A DNA stretch of 64,000 bases. Origin: Anarhynchus alexandrinus. Taxonomy: Eukaryota > Chordata > Aves > Charadriiformes > Charadriidae. The stretch lies in the NCBI GenBank assembly GCA_008711295.1, contig VUYV01000081.1, forward strand, positions 1,569,408 to 1,633,407. Direction: 5' to 3'. Positions 25,738-36,381 of the stretch are shown here, piece after piece (within the stretch, counting starts at the first letter, position 1; every line of letters begins with the position of its first letter). The notes below the pieces were generated by a model, which saw nothing but the letters and a program-made list of their open reading frames with translations, ran no database searches and was not told where the DNA came from. Both the position numbers and the translations under genes were made by a program.

Positions 25738-25800
25738 TGCTAATTAGGTGACGATTTAATAATTGATTTGTAGGTGTTTGCTAATTAAAATTAATCATGA
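25738..25800. promoter_or_regulatory. Cluster of TAATTA/TAAT homeodomain-type cores
   Basis: TAATTA occurs at 25741-25746 and 25782-25787, with more TAAT/ATTA cores between and after them (taataatt, ttaatc) in about 60 bases. Homeodomain proteins bind such cores. In AT-rich DNA they also arise by chance, so this is only a weak candidate for a conserved regulatory element. Confidence 0.2.
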
Positions 25801-26217
25801 ATGCACACTTGTAATTTTCTCTCATTTCAAAGGAGCGTGATCTCAGCCAATGAAAAGAGGGCGGGAGGGAATGATTCAATGTGTGCGCTTAATTTTCTTG
25901 AAAACCATGTAAATGCTTTTCAGATTTTTTTTAATGCTGTAGATTCATCTACCAGTCGAGCTGAAAACGCTGCCAGTAACTGACCAGAGAATTGGTTATT
26001 TAACCTAATGAAAATACTGCCTGAATGGCTAAAAGCTAAGGACTGGGAATCTTCAAACCAATCTCCAGGAGCGTCAAGCACATCTAATGCAACCTGTGGT
26101 GACATCAGAGAGAGCTGGGCTGGTCACAATTTGTCAGCATCAGCCTCTGTACTTACAGTTCTGTACCCGTGGGTGTGAAACATGGGAGGCTTTTAGTCTA
26201 ATGTAAGTCTGTAAGAA

Positions 26218-26965
26218 TCTGGGGAAGAAGAATGCGAAGCACCAGTATAGGTTAGGGGTGGACCTGCTGGGAAGTGGTTCTGAGGAGAAGGATCTGGGGG
26301 TCCTGGTAGATAGTAAATTATCCACGAGGCAGCAATGTGCCCTTGTCGCCAAAAAGGCCAACGGAATCCTGGGCCACATAGGGAAGAGTGTGGCCAGTAG
26401 GTCGAGGGAGGTCATTCTCCCCCTCTACTCGGCACTGGTGAGGCCACAACTGGAATACTGTGTCCAGTTCTGGGCTCCCCAGTTCAAGAGGGACAGGGAA
26501 CTGCTGGAGAGGGTCGAGCGTAAGGCAACTAAGATGATGGAGGGATTGGAGCATCTCCCTTACGAGGAGAGGCTGAGGGCGCTGGGACTCTTTAGCCTGG
26601 AGAAGAGAAGGCTGAGGGGAGACCTTATTACTGCGTACAAGTATCTAAAGGGTGGGTTGGAGGAGGATGGAGCCAGACCCTTTCCAGTGGTTCCCAGTGA
26701 CAGGACGAGGGGCAATGGGCACAAGTTGGAACAGAGGAGGTTCTGTTCAAATATACGGAAAAACTCCTTTGGGGTTGGGGTGGCAGAGCACTGCACAGGC
26801 TGCCCAGGGGGGTGGGGGAGTCCCCTTCTCTGGAGGTTTTCAAGCCCCGCCTGGATGCAGTGCTGAGTGCTGTGCTCTGGGCAGTCCTGCTTTGGCAGGG
26901 GAGTGGGACTGGGTGAGCTCTAGAGGTCCCTTCCAACTCTGAAAATTCCATGATTCCGTGATTCC
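26218..26965 (+). mobile_element. CR1 LINE, distinct subfamily, RT C-terminal half
   Basis: The frame at 26258-26866 is open for 202 codons: [21 protein letters not shown], then [30 protein letters not shown], then [44 protein letters not shown], then [16 protein letters not shown]. This is the part of CR1 RT after the catalytic palm, so no active enzyme is encoded. Near codon 175 the frame departs from the family ([12 protein letters not shown] replaces the expected tail), showing a frameshift. The 3' end reads ctctgaaaattccatgattc, different from the young subfamily. The left boundary is approximate. Confidence 0.93.
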
Positions 26966-28366
26966 TCTCCTGATCTAAGTGTGAGTTGCTAAATATATCA
27001 AAGGTGGTTTTTGCAATTTATCCACTGAGAGAGCAGTGAATATAACCTTAGTGGATGTCTTCCCTGTTCTTATGCCGGTGAATTTGAACTCTTTCTTTAT
27101 GTGCGGTTCTAGACCATCGTATTTGCGTCTAAATCTTGCTCCGTATTATTCCTGGTGCAATTATAGGTGAACTTTGATTAACAATATATTTGTCTATGCC
27201 TTTTAGTGTCCCCTGGACTTTCCCTAAAAATGGTACTCTCCTTCTGGTCTTTTGGAAATAAAAGGAATAAATGGTATACGAAGTATATCATTCTTTTCCC
27301 TGCATATCAGGAAAAGATTATTTTGAATTCAGTTGATAAACAGGGATTAAATTGGTTTGGAACTGCAAAATATTCATCTTAGCGTAAGGAAATGTGGCCT
27401 TTGCCGTTACACTGTGGACATGCCATGAATAGCAGTGCCGAAGTGGAGAGCTGCAGCAGGGGAGGCCACCTTGTTATCTCCTGACCTGGAACACACGTCG
27501 TAAGTTATTTCCCTCTTCTAGAGGAACTGAGTGGGTGAGGAGGTTCGCTTTTACTTCCCCCCTCCGAACCGGGCTGGCAGCCAGCCAGGCACAGGTAGAG
27601 CGTGGGGAGCCGCTGGCGGGCGAGTGAGCAGCACTGCATTGGTTTCTCACACGTGAAGGGGGTGTTGGAGTGCGTTGAGCGCTTTTGCCATGCTCCCACC
27701 GCCTTTGCTGCGTGTCCTGCTTTGCTCACCCCCGGGTGCGGAGTGCCGAAGCGGGTGCCACTTTCTCACCACCGGGGAACCATCATGAAGGGTTTGTAAG
27801 AGGTGTTTCAATTGAAACTGAAGTGTGCTAAAGTGCTTCCGAGAGCTCAGCTTCAGCGATGGCGGTGTGAGTGCTTTGCCGAGCAGTATCTGACAAATCG
27901 CAGGTATGCATCGTTGGCCCGTTTGGGTTTCTTCCCCTCCTTTTGTTGTAGCTCTTAGTAACACATGGTTAGGTTTGTTCATCTGTTTGTACAGCTACAT
28001 CCACCAGTGCCAGTCCCGCCTCGGCTCGGTGCTGGACTGCAGCCAGGCGCCGGTGTAGGACAGGAGTAAGTTAGTGATCATCTTTGGTTGGCACCAGCTT
28101 TATGTTGTGGAGCTGCTTCAAGGGTGAGGAACAGCATGAAAGAAACAGGATATAGGCTTTGAGCACAGGATGGGTCAAAGGAGCAGGAGGGCAACTAGTG
28201 AGCTCAACTGTGTGAGATTGCCAGGGGCGGCTGCATCCCCGGCTGCAGCTGATCCATTGTAAAGTGCGCGAGCTGCTCCTCCAGCAGGTCTGTTCAGATG
28301 CCTACCTCAAGCTAATTTGCACAGAATACACCAAAACAGTGGCTCAAAGAGGAGAGAGGACAGAGA
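26966..28366. other. Unique sequence with a GC-rich middle, no gene recognised
   Basis: About 1.4 kb. Positions 27500-27800 are GC-rich with scattered CpG, but no open frame exceeds about 111 codons, frames overlap on both strands, and nothing is recognisable. An unannotated exon or decayed repeat is possible. Confidence 0.5.
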
Positions 28367-28371
28367 TGTGA

Positions 28372-28898
28372 CCCCACCTGGAGTACTGCATCCAGCTCTG
28401 GAGTCCCCAACAGAAGAAGGACATGGACCTGCTGGAGCGTGTCCAGAGGAGAGCCACGAGGATGATGCGAGGGCTGGAGCACCTCTCCTATGAGGAGAGG
28501 GTGAAAGAGTTGGGGCTGTTCAGCCTGGAGAAGAGAAGGCTCCGGGGAGATCTTAGTGCGGCCTTCCAGTCCCTAAAGGGGCTCCAGGAGAGCTGGGGAG
28601 GGACTTTTTACTGGGGCATGGAGTGATGGGACGAGGGGGAATGGCTTCAAACTGGAAGAGGGCAGGTTTAGATGGAACATTAGGAAGAAGTTTTTCACCT
28701 TGAGGGTGGTGAGGCACTGGCCCAGGTTGCCCAGAGAGGTTGTTGAGGCCCCATCCCTGGAGGTGTTCAAGGCCAGGCTGGCCGTGGCCTTGGGCAGCCT
28801 GGTGTGGTGGGAGGTGTCCCTGCCTCTGGCAGGGGGGTTGGAACTCGATGGTCTTCAAGGTCCTTTCTAACCTAAACCATTCTATGATTCTATGATTC
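28372..28898 (+). mobile_element. Young CR1, 5'-truncated
   Basis: Starts at ccccacctggagtactgc, encodes [53 protein letters not shown] (28423 onwards) and then the 3' end with tgattctatgattc. The 5-bp sequence tgtga flanks it at 28367-28371 and 28899-28903. That match is weaker evidence than others because CR1 tails themselves may end in tgtga. Same 5' truncation point as 7622-8150. Confidence 0.95.
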
Positions 28899-28903
28899 TG
28901 TGA

Positions 28904-31270
28904 ATAGGAAGAGGTTTTTCAGATGGGTTTGTGCTATGTCTGTGATGAGTTGCTCTGTGCCACTTTGGTGATGCAGAACAGCCGTAAAGCTGGTTTAACA
29001 ACGTGGGTTTTCTGGATTTGCTGCTTCACCAGAGCAGTACGAAACAACTGGAGTGTAATGATGAATCAGTCCTGTTTATTTAATTTTGTTTTGCATACTT
29101 GAGCTTTACAGCAACATTATTAATGGGTAAAACTCAAGAAACATTCATCTTTGTTTATAGCAGAAGCTGAAATAATTTAAGAAAAAAGATGTTTTCCTCT
29201 GATCTTCTTCAACTTTTTCAATTAAACCGTATTTGAATTTTGAATCTCTTGAGACTCATTCCTCATTATCTTTTCTCAGGGTTGTGTGTGTGTGTCATTT
29301 CCCCAGAGCTGCACTCCCTAGGGCTAAGAGTCACTTTACATATTCCTTAAATATGAGGCAATAAAAGAACAACTGCATTGAACAAACAGAAAGGAAGAAC
29401 AATGCAGTAAAAGAAAATCACCACGTGTGGTTACAATTACTGCGTGTTGTCTTCTTTTCAATCTCTGCTTTACCTTGCGTATCCTCTTACATACTTTCTG
29501 TGCATACATTGTACTTCACTGTAATTTAACTACATATTGGACCAGTTCTTCAGCAAATAGACTCTGACGGTGACGGAGAAATTGGAGGTTAACAGTGTAT
29601 GTGTTGTGAGTCCTGCCAAAGACGTTGGACTGTTTCCATTGAGTTCAAAGGTGACTTTAGCAATTTAAACTGTGAAAACGAAATCTTAAAATGTGGTGAA
29701 AATTATCAGCTGGATTCTTTAGCAGCTACTTAGCAAGTTTTGGTTCAGTGCAGATCTTCTCTTGGGCTGAAGAGTTTGGCATTTTCTTTGTATTTCATTT
29801 ATTGCTCCAGTACTTCTTACAGCAACAAATGACAGCTAAATCTAGAGCACCTCTCATCTTGATTGCATTTCATTAGTAGTTTTCTGAGGCAGTAGATTTA
29901 CAAGCCAAAAGTTGAAAGGTGGGCTTCACGTATTTGTGTTCAAACGGAAAGACTTTGCCTCTACCCCCTGCCAATTTATGGCAGTTATGCTTATTAATTT
30001 TCAGCCAGCTCTAAAGGAAAAACTTAGGATCATAAACACCTAAAACTGAAATGCAGTGAAATTTAGTAAAATGTAATTTCTCATCATACATCAAGTATTA
30101 CTCCCCTATAGATGGCTTCACCATCCTGATGAAATTCAAGGAAGGATCTATATTCGTCATTTCTCTTACAACTTAAAGCCAGAGCCAGTCTCCCTTTATT
30201 GCAAAAGAAGGTTCCTCAGAGATTATCCTGCAGTGTTACAAACCATTCTCCCATCCACCAGAGAACTCGACATACATCTATCTCTCAAAATCTGTCTGCA
30301 AAACAGAGCTGCCGGCTCGGGGGCTCTTGTATGGTGGATGCTTTATTCCAAAGCCCCGTGCTCCAGAATGCACGGAATGATTGATGCAGAGTGTTTGCAG
30401 GGGGAGCAGCGCAGAAGTCACATACATCAGGAAAAGCCATATATTCTCTACCAGAAATCAAATCACACTAGGTTTTTTTTCTAAAACAGCTAAAGTTGTG
30501 CACGGTTTATTTACCTGTGGAGTTTCAAAATGTGATTTTAAGTGAAGTACAGCCTGTTCACATTGAAAATGTATTGAACTTAAGTTGAAATTTGGATTTC
30601 ATGGCTTTTGGTGTCTGTGGTTATTCACTTAGTTATTAAGAGCAATTTCTAATGGGAAATAAGCCCGTTATTACTTTCTGACACTGAAAACTAATTCCAC
30701 TACTTCATTAAGCAGGTACCAGTAAGTACTATTCCCCATCTGAAATATTTTTTTTTAAGTCATATTATTGCAAACATTGAAATAAATCCACCCAGAAAAT
30801 ATGATTTTTCTTAAAACTGCCAGTGAATAAATGCACCGGGAGAGACAACCTTCTACCGCTCCTTTTTTATTGGGTTCTACTACTTAGAATGTCATTGAAG
30901 TTAGTTTTAAAGAATGCATCATTTTAACTCATTAAAGACAAGTCACCCTCCATGACTTAAGAAGAATCATGTAAATTTTAGAATTTGTGTGTGTGTATAG
31001 CTGCCTTGCAATTTCCTGTCATCTTCTGCAAAGTTACTGGTAATCATTTCATAGTAAAGTTTATCAGTATGTACTCACGAACACAAAAAGTTAACTTTTG
31101 TAGTAGAAAAGTTTAGCTTAGTTGAGCTTGCTTGTAAGCAATGGGTTTCTTGTTTGCTTAAAGAAAAGCAAGGAGGCTTTAGAGGTATCTGGCGTAGGTT
31201 TTGCCACTTATTTCTTTGAAGGCAGAACATCCTTTTTTTGGTTTTTTTTTCCGTTCCCCTCTCGGTGAAT
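28904..31270. other. AT-rich unique sequence, no gene recognised
   Basis: About 2.4 kb, AT-rich, with a short (GT)n run at 29283-29296. Open frames are under 90 codons and unrecognisable. Confidence 0.55.
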
Positions 31271-31299
31271 TTTCCCTTCCTCTGGGTTCTTGGCGTCAG

Positions 31300-31520
31300 C
31301 CTTCTCCGCCTTGTGCATCCCCAGGAGCGGCTGCTCCGGGGCTCACCTGCGGCAGCGCTGCCCGCATCCCTCCCGGCTCTGCCCCCCGAGAGGCGGCCGT
31401 ACCCCTGTTTCACGGGCGCTCGCCGGCATGGCTTGGGGGACGCCGTGAAGGCAAGGGGGTTGCGCAGCCGCCGGAGAGCCTCCGGCACCGCCGGGTCGTC
31501 TTTCTGGGAAGGAGCGTGTT
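31300..31520. promoter_or_regulatory. CpG-island-like segment
   Basis: In the 180 bases 31321-31500 I count 22 CpG dinucleotides in very GC-rich sequence, in sharp contrast to AT-rich flanks. More CpG-rich patches follow at about 31770-31830 and 31950-32060, right up to the solo LTR. In birds unmethylated CpG clusters usually mark promoters, so this could be the start of an unannotated gene or non-coding RNA. Open frames across it (up to 201 codons on the minus strand, 150 on the plus strand) overlap each other and are expected where stop codons are depleted by GC content. I identify no product. Confidence 0.45.
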
Positions 31521-32061
31521 GTGCCACTGCTTTGAGGCTTAGTGTGCACAACTGGGTTTGCGCCCTCAGGGTTTGGTCCCTGGGTTTGGTCCTCAGGTTC
31601 TGCCTGAGGATCGCGGACACAAAGCCTTCCAGCTTTGCTCTAGAGCCAGGTTGGAGTGCGTGGGGGGAATTTTTAAGCATATTTATTTGATAGGGCTGAG
31701 GTTTCCAGGTACAGAGCGCACCCGTTGGTTGACAGCTCTGCTTTCCTTCGCTGCGAAGGGCTGCTCCGCTTGGGAAAGCTGTGCCGGTGGGCGGCCGCGG
31801 AGGCGCGAGCCCGTGCCGGGGCTTTCACCCAGGCTCTCAAAAGTCTTTGAAATCAGGTGTTCGCTTAACAGCTCCGGGACACGTGTGGAATTGGCATAAA
31901 GCCGCACTGGTGTTTCCTTCTCTGCGCTACAAAGCGCAATCCAGACTCCTTACCGGCGCGGGATGGTGTCCGGATTTGCCGAGCCGATACAGAGCGGCCT
32001 GCTCTGCGCTGGGCAGAGACAGCAGGGCAGGCAGCGGCCGCCTGTTAGTCGTTTTTATTTT

Positions 32062-32067
32062 TGGGTT
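32062..32067. repeat. Target-site duplication of the solo LTR, left
   Basis: tgggtt, identical to 32586-32591 on the other side of the LTR. A 6-bp duplication is typical of alpha- and betaretrovirus-like (ERVK-type) integrases. Confidence 0.85.
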
Positions 32068-32132
32068 TGTGAGAAACGCTCGCTCACGGATAAAAATGGA
32101 GAGAGGACAAAGTCTTCGAAGCAAAGATAAAG

Positions 32133-32138
32133 TTTATT
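32133..32138 (-). promoter_or_regulatory. LTR polyadenylation signal
   Basis: AATAAA on the minus strand, about 75-80 bases downstream of the TATA-like box and about 65 bases before the LTR 3' end, a normal R-region position. Confidence 0.7.
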
Positions 32139-32211
32139 CAGGATCCAAATAAACGAGTCAGCTGAGTCGGGTGCCTCTCAAAAGGAGCACGCTTAGTTAC
32201 AAAACTCCACG

Positions 32212-32219
32212 TATTTATG
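32212..32219 (-). promoter_or_regulatory. LTR TATA-like box
   Basis: CATAAATA on the minus strand, between the U3 repeats and the polyadenylation signal. It is the best candidate for the LTR core promoter. Confidence 0.5.
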
Positions 32220-32340
32220 TCCTGTCCCCTTTTCCCGTTGGTTAGGTACTTTAGGGCGCACATTCTTTCACGACCGATTAGCCTATCACAAACTCGATTC
32301 ACGTTTTTCTCCTTGTAAGGAGTTGTTTTTCACAGCTCTT

Positions 32341-32489
32341 GCTTGTGTCGTCGACACACAAAATGGCTGCCCATAGCCCTGCTTGTGTCATCGACGCACA
32401 AAATGGCTGCTCATAGCCCTGCTTGTGTCGTCGACGCACAAAATGGCTGCTCATAGCCCTGCTTGTGTCGTTGACACACAAAATGGCTG
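32341..32489 (-). repeat. 40-bp tandem repeat in the LTR U3 (3.7 copies)
   Basis: Units at 32341-32380, 32381-32420, 32421-32460 and a partial one at 32461-32489 differ by only a few substitutions. Each contains aaaatggct, which matches the YY1 core (CCAT on the other strand, AAnATGGC consensus). Each also contains a self-complementary gtcgac-type centre (gtcgac, atcgac or gttgac). Repeated U3 blocks commonly act as retroviral enhancers; function here is inferred. Confidence 0.9.
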
Positions 32490-32585
32490 AAGCAAAACAA
32501 TCCCCGAGTTTCGTCTCCCACAGTTTTCAGTCCCAGCTCCCCAGGGGCCTGCTTCGAAACCTGGTGAAGCCCCTCGGAGGCTCCA

Positions 32586-32591
32586 TGGGTT
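32586..32591. repeat. Target-site duplication of the solo LTR, right
   Basis: tgggtt, the second copy of the 6-bp duplication, directly after the CA end of the LTR. Confidence 0.85.
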
Positions 32592-35342
32592 GAGGCTGAA
32601 GTAAAATAAGCAATGTCTTGCTTTTCAGTTCCGGAGGAGTGAGTGCCAAAATACACCTTTTAAAAGGATGACTTCTGAAGTTGAAAAGTTGGCTGCTTTC
32701 TCACGTATGACCCTTTCTGCTTGCTCTGGCATTGTGAATTGTTTGCATTTCCTCAGGTAAAACGGAAGAGATTTTGTACTTTCTTCCTTGACGGTTATCG
32801 CAGGACTTACGCTGTAAACTGTACAAAGACTTTGGTAGTTAATTCCATTTGTGGCTCTGCGTTAACGGGACTTTATTTCTTATTTGGAGTCAAAGTTGTC
32901 ACAGGTGTTACCAGACTGAAGGTCTCTAAAAGTGCAGAAACAGTAGTAAATTTGCTGTACATCTCCATGGATTTCATAAATCGAGTTGAAGCAACCTGAT
33001 AAAATGAATATGTGCTATTTTCTGTGACAATGTGCTTTCTTTTTTTTTAATCGTTGATAATACTTTTATTCAGGAGTTTGAGTCCAAGAACATTCTTTGA
33101 ACACAGCTGTAATTGCTTATGAATATTCCAATTATGGAGAAGGCAGTGGTAAATCATCTTGTCTTCATAGAGAAAGAGGAGTGTCGTTGCGTGATGAAGA
33201 CTGTGGGTGGGTAATCAGGACTACAGAATCTGAAATACTCTTTTCTGCCATTGACTTTCTGTTTGACTTTCAGCAGTCATTGGCACTTTTCTTGCGTCGA
33301 TTCTTCTAAATATGTTGATAACTGAAACAGTCAACTTAGAGGGATGCTTAATATTTGCAAAATGCTTTTCAGCTTAGCAGAAAAATGCAAAGATAAAACA
33401 AAATTAATTTATTAACTTGCTAATTATTAATTTTCTTCTTTTACTTGTGATAACCTAAAATGAAAAGGAGTTATTTTTCAATGGTTTCTTGATATAAAAT
33501 TGCTAATAATAAAGATATTTGAATGGTCTTATAGGTATGCAGATGCTGACACAACAAAAAGTAATACAGCTTTTTGGTTTATGTGTTAAGTTCTGGATTC
33601 TTCTTTTCTAATAGCACATTTTGATTACTATTGAGGTAAGAGTAAACTTAGTTTGGTTATCCATTGCCTTCAGTAGAGAGTTCAATAACGTCAAAATTAC
33701 AACAGCAGAAATTTTGGGGGCTTTCGGTAAATTGTTCAAAAATAATTGAATACTCTGTGACCACGGGAGTTTTAAAATGAGTTTTTGGCTTTTTGCAACT
33801 GCCTCTTTGTTTTCCTCAATTAAATATGATTGGATGTATCTTACAATTCAGTAGGTTTATCTGGATTTTGTGCTTCTTTGAATTATTTATAAAGCTTCAA
33901 ACAGAAACACAGAGTCTAAGTAGTGTTGAGAAGAGAAAAAAAATTATGCATAATATCTTTGGCAAACATATTAGAACTACACAGAAGTCTAGTGGAGCCT
34001 GAAGTACAGGTGGAAAATACACCTTTTTTAGTGTGGTTTTTTTAATGTAAGCTGTGTGACAGTTGCCAGTTCCGAGGAAGAATGACTAAAGAGCACTGTT
34101 ATGTCATTCTTATTTGGGATATTCTGACCTTCTACCAGGAGAAAGAGATGGGGAAGAATAAAAACCCCATACGCAACCCTGTTGGGGTGACTCTGAGTGC
34201 AGTGCTTACACGCCTCTCTCCGAGGAATTCGGGTTCTTCATTTCTTTCAATCTTCCCTTTTAATCTCTTTATAATTGTTAGATTGATGCAATCAATATTT
34301 CTTCTGTACATTTTCTAAGATAGAGGTGTTTTTAATTAATGCTACGTAGATTAATTCAGGAGCTTCCAGTCCTGAAACCGTTATCTATTAAAACGGGAGG
34401 CTCACTTGACGTTCAGAAGAGTACAGGGTGGAATTTATGCCAGATACTCCTCTCTGGGACACATAGCCAGGGAGGAAAAGTTTCCTTATGTTTTGTTTTC
34501 TAATGACAGTACAGGTTGTGCTTGGTGGGGGGGGTGCTTTGTGCGAGTTATCTCCTCCTCTTCAGCTCTTACTGCCTGAAGTTCACTGTTCGTGTCTCAA
34601 GTGAATTTAGTGCCTTAAGTGAATTAAGTTTGTCCGCTGATGTGTGACTTTGTCTCTTGTTTTATCAAACCCCCTGCAAAAAACCTGATGAGGTAGTTGC
34701 AGGTGAAGCAGTGCAAACACCCTCCCAAGACATTGGCTGAATTATTAAAAGCAACACTTAAATGTCAATTTAGTCCTTTTTTAGAGTAATAAAAACGTTT
34801 AGGACAAGATCTGCAATATAACTTCCTACACCGAAGTAATTTTAAAACATCCTCCAAAATTTATATGACATTTTGAGAAAGGAGTGTGTCTTCTGTGTCT
34901 TCAGGTGGAGTGTTACGGTTAATATCAGTTATGGGGAAGTGTGCAATATCATTTGGAGCTCCAGAAAACAAAATGCCCTACAGCCTTTAGCCCGAGAGAG
35001 GAAAAAAAAATCATTAATCATCGAGAGCTTCCTTGAGATGCAGAAGCACACTATGTTACAAGAGTGAAATAGATGTCAATTAACCCCATTTACTGTGTTT
35101 TTATGATGAATTGTTACTCACTGAATTGCATTGAAGCAGTAACAAAACATGAAAACGGTGAGATTCATTCCAAACCCCCTTTACTGTGCATTTCTTTTGT
35201 TGTAGTCGTGTCTCAGCTGACATCCGCGTGGTAAAAGGAGCTGCCGCTTTCCCGTGGTGCCCCAAGCCGCGAGCTCGGCACCGCTTTGGGAAGCGCAGTT
35301 CGTGAGATGAATGCAGGTTTACCACGGGAGAATTATTGAAAT

Positions 35343-35433
35343 AATCCCCCTGAAAGGGGGATTTCTGTCTTTGGGCTCTGCCAGAGAAGAGGAGGAGATA
35401 CACCCTCCTCAGCACTGTCACCCAAAGACAGAA
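35343..35433. repeat. Two adjoining hairpins (inverted repeats)
   Basis: The first hairpin has an 8-bp perfect stem, aatccccc (35343-35350) with gggggatt (35356-35363), and a 5-base loop. The second has a 13-bp perfect outer stem, ttctgtctttggg (35363-35375) with cccaaagacagaa (35421-35433). Inside it is a further 7-bp stem, gaggagg (35389-35395) with cctcctc (35404-35410). The two share base 35363. The second resembles a small-RNA precursor in size (71 bases), though the interior has 10-13 unpaired bases per side. Transcription is not shown. Confidence 0.75.
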
Positions 35434-36333
35434 GGCGCTGGCGAGGCCGGTGGTTACAGCGGTGGAAAGAAAATCCCAGAGCGCGTAGCCGGCAGTGATG
35501 GCGTTAACACATTAACACGTACGTGGTGGCAAAAGAGATCAGTGACCGTGGGCAAACCTTTATGGCAGCCCCTGAGAGGTCACGGCCATCATATCTAACC
35601 TCCCGGGGGTCGCGGCTGTTGGTTCAGGGAAAGCGTTACGGCCTTCTTCCCAGCAGGGGCTGGTGTGCCAGACCCGCACGGGGTAGGCTTGGTGGAGAAG
35701 GGAGGTTATTTTGTTCTCATAGTCTCTAATATTCGTATATTCGTATGAAAACTGTTTCTTCTCTGTGTATAGAAAAATAAAAAGGTTACCTTTGAGTGTT
35801 AACCTTGTGTTCACCTGTGTTACGGGACGATACGCTGCCAAAATGTATGGACTCAGAGGCAAAAAGTACAAATCCTATACATAAGAACTTATAAAAAAGT
35901 AAACTCTAAATTTTTCTCATACACTGGACACATAACCTCACAAAGTTATGCATTCCTTGGTTGTTCATTGTTAATTAATGAAATAATGAAGCTATCGATA
36001 CTGTTGTATTCTGGATCAGTGATCTGAGCTGAACATGTTTAATGACGTACCTTCAGATGTTTTTCTAAAAAGATAATGCATTACTTTTATGTGCAAAAAA
36101 GGGATAATATTCAATATCTCTTTAGTTATAGTTTCATACAATGCCAGAATATTTAACATCAAGCAGTCACAAGAGAGCCTCTTCTCCTGCCCCTTATTCC
36201 TGCTTCAGTTCCCGCGTTTTGCCGCTGCAGTGTAGGTCACAGGTAGACACCCCGGCTCTTAGCAAGGTTGTGCTGCTGGTGGATCTCTGTGTAGCAATTA
36301 AATATAAACAGAACTATTAGACAATTTCATATG

Positions 36334-36381
36334 GTGTATACGTACATATATACATGCATGTAGATATACACGTATGCACGT
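36334..36381. repeat. Alternating purine-pyrimidine tract (Z-DNA-prone)
   Basis: Strict alternation for 29 bases (36334-36362) and, after one break, for 18 bases (36364-36381), made of GT, AT, AC and CG steps. Such tracts can adopt Z-DNA, but the AT share makes this weak. Confidence 0.5.

Larger units (their letters stand above)
20405..26217. other. AT-rich unique sequence, no gene recognised
   Basis: About 5.8 kb with no transposon I recognise. It includes an alternating GCGTGCGTGTGCG stretch near 21339-21353, a 183-codon minus-strand open frame (22618-23169, listed separately), an imperfect TTACCC/CTTACC run at 24961-24988 and an AT-rich homeodomain-like motif cluster at 25738-25800. Confidence 0.55.
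32068..32585 (-). mobile_element. Solo LTR of an endogenous retrovirus (518 bp)
   Basis: Bounded by TG...CA and flanked by a perfect 6-bp direct repeat (tgggtt), with no internal retroviral sequence, as left after recombination between the two LTRs of a provirus. On the minus strand the order is as expected. U3 carries a 3.7-copy 40-bp tandem repeat (32341-32489). A TATA-like CATAAATA lies at 32219-32212 and a polyadenylation signal AATAAA at 32138-32133. A short U5 then ends at 32068. The family cannot be named from memory. The 6-bp duplication suggests an ERVK/alpharetrovirus-like group. The LTR encodes no protein. Confidence 0.88.

Noticed and set aside
31075..31690. 201-codon (minus) and 150-codon (plus) frames over the CpG-rich segment
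   Set aside because: GC-rich DNA has few stop codons. Frames overlap on both strands and show no recognisable domain. The CpG content itself is kept as a feature.
32341..32489. Regular 40-bp repeats, as in a CRISPR array
   Set aside because: The units are directly adjacent without spacers and lie in the U3 of a solo LTR in a vertebrate genome.
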